Assembly (NCBI GenBank): GCA_002077065.1
Contig: NAJO01000014.1
Coordinates: forward strand, 921,351-985,350
Length of the DNA: 64,000 nt
Reading direction: 5' to 3'
Source of the DNA: Cryoendolithus antarcticus
Taxonomy: Eukaryota; Ascomycota; Dothideomycetes; Cladosporiales; Cladosporiaceae
Shown here: positions 60,392-64,000 of the stretch, in pieces
Numbering within the stretch: the first letter of the stretch is position 1
Layout of the letters: every line of letters begins with the position of its first letter
Translations under genes and position numbers: made by a program
The notes under the pieces: generated by a model
Seen by the model: the letters and a program-made list of their open reading frames with translations, nothing else
What the model was told of the DNA's origin: nothing
The model's database searches: none

Positions 60392-61912
60392 ATGGACTTC
60401 AGCTCCTCGCCACCCTTCCCCATGTCGAAGGAGGATGTGCAGATGACCGAGGAGCTGCCCTCGTTGCCGCCATTCGCCATGCTCGACGATGATATGGAGC
60501 TCGACATTCAACTCTTCCCATCGCCACCCGCCGCTGCCACCTCTCAGCTTCCTGCCTTACCCGCACGACTCCCCACGCTCGCCTCGTTCGCGCCAAGCAG
60601 TCCCTCCGAGAAGTCCCTCAAGCGGCATCACCCGGACGATGACAGCTGCAGCAGTGACCCTCTCTTCTCCGATGAGGCTTCTGATCCGGGATTGCCTGAG
60701 GTTGGTGAACGGCCGCGGCGGAAGCGCAAGGTGAGAGGGCCGTGGTGGACGCTCGAGGACAAGATGCGCAAACCTCCGCCCAGCGCCAAAGACAGCGGCG
60801 TCTTCATGGGGAGTGACGCCAGCGTGTCTGCATCACCATCAAGCTCCGCCGCCTCGAAGGTGGTGCCACCCCCCAAGCGCATCTACGCCGCAAAGAAGAG
60901 TTCGCCGGCGGAAGAGCTGGCAGGTAGAATCATCAGCAACTGCTTGGACAACGGGAAAGAGGCTATCGATCTGTCGGATCTGGGCTTGGGCACGATACGC
61001 GAGGAGACGCTACGCCCCCTGCACCAGCTGATCCGCAACGCGAACGTCAACACAATATCTGTCCCGACTGCAGAGCAGTACACGAGCTTGACTCCACGCA
61101 TCCAGATGTTCCTCGCCAACAACAGACTCACCATCCTACCGCGAGAGCTGTTCAAGCTTGAATACATCACAGTGCTTAGTCTGCGCAACAACGAGCTCGC
61201 CGAGCTACCGTCTTCAATCGCGCAGCTGCGGAGGCTGCGAGAGGTCAATCTCTCCAGCAATCGGCTTCAATACCTACCCTGGGAAGCCCTGTCGTTCATT
61301 CGGGCTCGAGACAATGTCTGCCGGGTCATCGTGCAGCCAAATCCCTTCTACAGCATTGCGCTCCAGAAGCTCGACGCAGAGACAGCGACTGCCGTCCGCT
61401 TGAATCTCGAGCTTGGCCAACAGATGCACGGACTCCAGCAACTGATCTTCCTCATCTCTGGCCAGGTCAACTATCTCGATGCAGCAGCTACCAACATGCG
61501 ACTTCTCGCGACCAGCGACGCTACGCTCGCGCACGAATTCACGGTTCCCACAATCGAGCCAGCGCCACCACCTCTCGATCGATCTCACGCGTATGCTCCG
61601 CCAACACTCCTCGAACTCACCCTTCGCCTCGCGCAGAAGCTCTACGATCTCGAAGGCGCACCCTACGCACCGACAGCGACCATCGCGCACGCCATGCGGA
61701 CTGCGGCACGCGATGTGAAGCAGGGCAGTGAGCGCTGCTCGACCTGCAAGAGCAAGTACATCTTCCCGAAGGCGGAGTGGCTGGAGTACTGGTACATGGG
61801 CAACCCAACGCATGGCTTGAGTGCAGATAAGATCATACCTTTCAGGAGGCTGGCGTGCAGTCATCGATGTGCGAAAGTGTCAACGGCTGGGACCGGATAT
61901 GCCATGACTTGA
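60392..61912 (+). CDS. Leucine-rich repeat protein with C-terminal Cys cluster
   Basis: 506 residues, single exon, start MDFSSSPPFPMSKEDVQMTE. Residues 1-150 are disordered, acidic then basic (RPRRKRKVRGPWW). A helical lead (ELAGRIISNCLDNGKEAIDL, then SDLGLGTI) is followed by three to four LRR units of the xLxxLxxNxL type: MFLANNRLTILPRELFKL, ITVLSLRNNELAELPSSI, REVNLSSNRLQYLPWEAL. The C-terminal part (PTLLELTLRLAQKLYD) ends with CSTCKSKYIFPKAEWLEYWY and FRRLACSHRC, Cys pairs that could bind zinc. This arrangement is found in fungal proteins of unknown function; a nuclear or scaffold role is likely. Uniform codon use suggests a functional gene. Confidence 0.85.
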   Translation: MDFSSSPPFPMSKEDVQMTEELPSLPPFAMLDDDMELDIQLFPSPPAAATSQLPALPARLPTLASFAPSSPSEKSLKRHHPDDDSCSSDPLFSDEASDPGLPEVGERPRRKRKVRGPWWTLEDKMRKPPPSAKDSGVFMGSDASVSASPSSSAASKVVPPPKRIYAAKKSSPAEELAGRIISNCLDNGKEAIDLSDLGLGTIREETLRPLHQLIRNANVNTISVPTAEQYTSLTPRIQMFLANNRLTILPRELFKLEYITVLSLRNNELAELPSSIAQLRRLREVNLSSNRLQYLPWEALSFIRARDNVCRVIVQPNPFYSIALQKLDAETATAVRLNLELGQQMHGLQQLIFLISGQVNYLDAAATNMRLLATSDATLAHEFTVPTIEPAPPPLDRSHAYAPPTLLELTLRLAQKLYDLEGAPYAPTATIAHAMRTAARDVKQGSERCSTCKSKYIFPKAEWLEYWYMGNPTHGLSADKIIPFRRLACSHRCAKVSTAGTGYAMT

Positions 61913-62369
61913 TGTGGTGCACGCTGCAGTGAAGGATGGGTGGCGGCTGAGTCTGTGCAGGCCAGCGGAACGATGCAGGACGAACTCAGGGCGTGCAGTC
62001 GCTGAGTCGTGGGTACATACATCACCAACATGGATGCAATGTCTTGAAGTATGGTTGCAGTTTCATGCGTGGTCTGTAGCCCTGATACTACATCGCGCGC
62101 CCTGGGTCTCATTGCTCGTTCCACTTGCGGCCAGCGTCGTGCTTTCAGGCTGCGATCGAGGTTGGGTGGGCATCTCGAAGCTCCATGAATCTTGACAGGT
62201 GTCAGCCAACAAACGGGGAGCGTCGTGACTGCTTGGGGCATCAATCATGTAGGGCAGGTAAAGGAGGCGGACCGCGACAATTAGTCTGTATCAAGCACTA
62301 CCCGCTTCATCTATCTCTTCACGTATTATTACCTGCCGTATCGATCGTCACATCGAAGCTACTCGATGT
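61913..62369. other. Intergenic
   Basis: 3' side of the LRR gene. No gene recognised. Confidence 0.45.
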
Positions 62370-62815
62370 TGCATAAGCATCGAAATGCTCTCTTCAAAGT
62401 ACAACTCAATCGGAATGGGATTCCCAATGGGTAAAACACTACACTTCAGTGCTCTCTAGAAACTTATAAGTTCATTGCCTCTCTAATATACACTACTAGG
62501 CCTAAAATGCAGTATAAGGAGCGAGCCTTACTTATAGACACGGGCTTACGCCCTTACAATGCTATATATATACATACAAGTAGCGCGCTTCTTTTCTCCC
62601 GGACATAGCATAGAACTTTATCTTCTCCTACATCGGACTTGCTAGATACTATACTAAGCACCTATAGTGCACTCCTCTACTATAACATAAAGTATATAGT
62701 TCCTAATATCTAATTTAAAGCTTTCTACTACTTCTATAGAGCTAGGGTACGGTTTAGTTATAGGGCTATATAACCATTTGTTAAAGTAAGCCTGCAAATT
62801 TTCGCCGCTCCGCGG
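62370..62815. repeat. AT-rich, TA-dinucleotide-rich block (RIP-like or decayed element)
   Basis: Composition changes abruptly from the GC-balanced gene space to sequence crowded with ta, tatag and ctata (tatatatatacatac; aagtatatagttcctaat; agttatagggctatata). No ORF and no terminal repeats were found. TA excess is the usual outcome of repeat-induced point mutation in ascomycetes, so a mutated transposon fragment is likely but not shown. It ends at about 62815 where GC-rich sequence starts. Confidence 0.6.
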
Positions 62816-63353
62816 CTCTACCCTCCTCTTGCTACTTGCTACTGACCCTCCAGACGGCCTCGCCGGGCCTCCAAACTCGTCGGCACCGAGGGGACTTGGC
62901 CGTGGGAGACCTCGCCGCCCACGGAATGCCCTCCCCACCACCCACCTCGCCGCCGCCGCCGCCGTTGACCCCCTCGTCGTCGCCGCCGACCCCCACCGCC
63001 GCCGCCACGCCTGCCCCATACCCCCCTCCTAATCCTCCCGCCTCGCCGTCGCCACTGGCACCCTCACCGCCGCCGTCGTCGCCGACACAACGTCTGGGGT
63101 GGGTTAAGTGGTAGGTGACTCTGAGGAGTGACATGACTCTCTCAGTTGGTAGGTGGTCACTTCCCGGTATTGACGACATCGTCGCCGTCACCGCCCCCCC
63201 TCCCCCCCTCCGGCGGTGGGGACGTGTTGGGTGCGATCCGTCGTCGCCGGTCGGGCGTCTCGCCCCGGCGTCGGGCCCCTCTACCGCCCTAGTTACCCCC
63301 CACCCCCCCTACGGTGCCCGGCGGCCCATCCAACGGTCCATCCAACGCACCCC

Positions 63354-63490
63354 ACGGCCGCGGGAATACCACCCAACGCTCCACACAACGCACCCAACGC
63401 TTGCCACCGGCCTCGCCGTCGCCACCCAACGCACCCAACGCATCCAACGCTCGACCCAACGCACCCAACGCCACCTCTACACCACACAAC
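63354..63490. repeat. Degenerate ccaacgca repeats, first array
   Basis: About ten copies of c-c-c-a-a-c-g-c-a/t with 8-12 base spacing, interrupted by a ccaccggcctcgccgtcgcc stretch that also recurs near 63785-63805. Confidence 0.65.
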
Positions 63491-63632
63491 GCCACCGAAA
63501 ACTTTCCGCCGCGCGGCGGCGGTGGGGGGGGCGGGGGGAGGGGAGAGGAGAGGAAGGGGGAGAAGGGAAGGGAGGGAAGAGGGGGAAAGGGGGGGGTTCC
63601 TGGAGCTCGCCGGCGCCGATTTTTCAGTTTCA

Positions 63633-63664
63633 CGTCAGGGCCGCCCCCGGGGGCAACCCTGACG
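63633..63664. repeat. 32-bp interrupted palindrome, copy 1
   Basis: Arms cgtcaggg and ccctgacg flank a centre ccg-cccccggggg-caa. Preceded by tttttcagtttca. Confidence 0.8.
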
Positions 63665-63688
63665 CGGCCACCCAACGCTCCATCCAAC

Positions 63689-63751
63689 GCATCCAACGCT
63701 CGACCCAACGCATCCAACGCTCGACCCAACGCATCCAACGCTCGACCCAAC
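63689..63751. repeat. 21-bp minisatellite, three perfect copies
   Basis: gcatccaacgctcgacccaac at 63689-63709, 63710-63730 and 63731-63751, followed by degenerate copies to about 63785. Confidence 0.85.
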
Positions 63752-63846
63752 GCATCCAACGCACCCAACGCCCATCCAACGCCCGCCACCGACCTCGCCG
63801 TCGCCACCCAGCGCCCGAGTCCGGACCTCGCCGCCGCCACCGCCAT

Positions 63847-63870
63847 GCCGCCCCGGGGGCGGCCCTGACG
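63847..63870. repeat. Palindrome copy 2, left arm lost
   Basis: gccgccccgggggcggc followed by cctgacg: the centre has become a better palindrome and the left cgtcaggg arm is missing. Confidence 0.7.
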
Positions 63871-63911
63871 CGTAACTTCTCTCCGGTAGGTCGTCGCGGA
63901 GCATAAACAGG

Positions 63912-63940
63912 CAGGGCCGCCCCCGGGGGCAACCCTGACG
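63912..63940. repeat. Palindrome copy 3
   Basis: Same as copy 1 from cagggccg to ccctgacg; the first three bases of the left arm differ. Followed by tggaaaattcccggcg. Confidence 0.8.
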
Positions 63941-63980
63941 TGGAAAATTCCCGGCGTGAGAGGATCCACCCGGCACAGAT

Positions 63981-63998
63981 GGGGGCGGCCCTGACGCG
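63981..63998. repeat. Palindrome copy 4, right half
   Basis: gggggcggccctgacgcg at the window edge; the left half is replaced by cggcacagat. Confidence 0.6.
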
Positions 63999-64000
63999 CA

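Larger units (their letters stand above)
62816..64000. repeat. GC-rich satellite-like block reaching the window edge
   Basis: Very GC-rich sequence with cgccgccgcc runs, strand-asymmetric G tracts (63524-63597), ccaacgc repeats and palindromes. Open frames of over 100 codons occur on both strands because stops are rare at this composition; none has coding character. It may be subtelomeric, centromere-near or a dispersed GC-rich repeat. Confidence 0.7.

Noticed and set aside
62829..63976. Long ORFs on both strands (up to 263 codons)
   Set aside because: Produced by extreme GC content and tandem repeats; all frames are open and none looks like protein-coding sequence.
1..64000. CRISPR arrays, rRNA, riboswitches, bacterial operons
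   Set aside because: Looked for and not found; the window is eukaryotic. The short tandem arrays at the right edge have no spacer pattern.

Overview
The window reads as nuclear DNA of a filamentous ascomycete, most likely a Dothideomycete near Mycosphaerellales/Capnodiales. The basis is genes spaced singly with no operons, introns of about 50-65 nt with CTRAC-like branch sites, fungal-only families (type III PKS, Zn2Cys6 regulator, MYND 'LLIDCLR' family, DUF7703-like membrane protein) and a CYP51 that looks like the Mycosphaerella type. The class is an inference; no rRNA, tRNA or mitochondrial sequence was seen.

Layout. 0-3.2 kb: a decayed NB-ARC/TPR (STAND/NLR-like) gene cut by the left edge, then a frameshifted seven-helix membrane protein gene. 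3.6-12 kb: a disordered protein with tandem SUMO-acceptor plus SUMO-interacting modules, PDAP1/PP28, and two tandem paralogues with the His-Asp-Gln-Cys residues of Ulp1/C48 cysteine peptidases, the second also carrying a ubiquitin-interacting motif. 12.3-18.8 kb: CYP51 (minus), then three plus-strand enzymes: a carboxymuconolactone-decarboxylase-like protein, nitronate monooxygenase and a type III polyketide synthase. 19.7-27 kb, all minus: FAR-17a/AIG1-like protein, secreted phytase-like protein, MDR reductase, GT34 glycosyltransferase. 27.5-41.1 kb, all minus: a large Myb/SANT-like protein, two broken MYND genes, a Zn2Cys6 regulator, a Gly/Arg-rich three-exon gene with a sister ORF, and an MFS transporter with an apparent AT-AC intron. 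41.6-49.2 kb: glycogen debranching enzyme, TRM61 and a GNAT acetyltransferase. 49.7-62 kb: a disordered orphan, a WG-repeat plus RRM-like gene split by a frameshift, a peroxisomal acyl-CoA ligase, an intact third MYND paralogue and a leucine-rich-repeat protein. 62.4-64 kb: an AT-rich, RIP-like block that switches sharply to a GC-rich satellite with a repeated palindrome.

How parts may work together. CYP51, GDB1, TRM61, PDAP1 and GT34 are housekeeping. The 3.6-12 kb segment is the most coherent accessory unit: a predicted SUMO-binding, SUMO-modified protein beside two predicted Ulp1-fold peptidases that share an upstream 17-mer. The CMD-NMO-PKS run could be a small secondary-metabolism group. 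Several genes carry clear lesions among intact neighbours, so this is a region of active gene duplication and loss. All exon models were built by hand from reading frames, splice signals and family conservation; none has transcript support.
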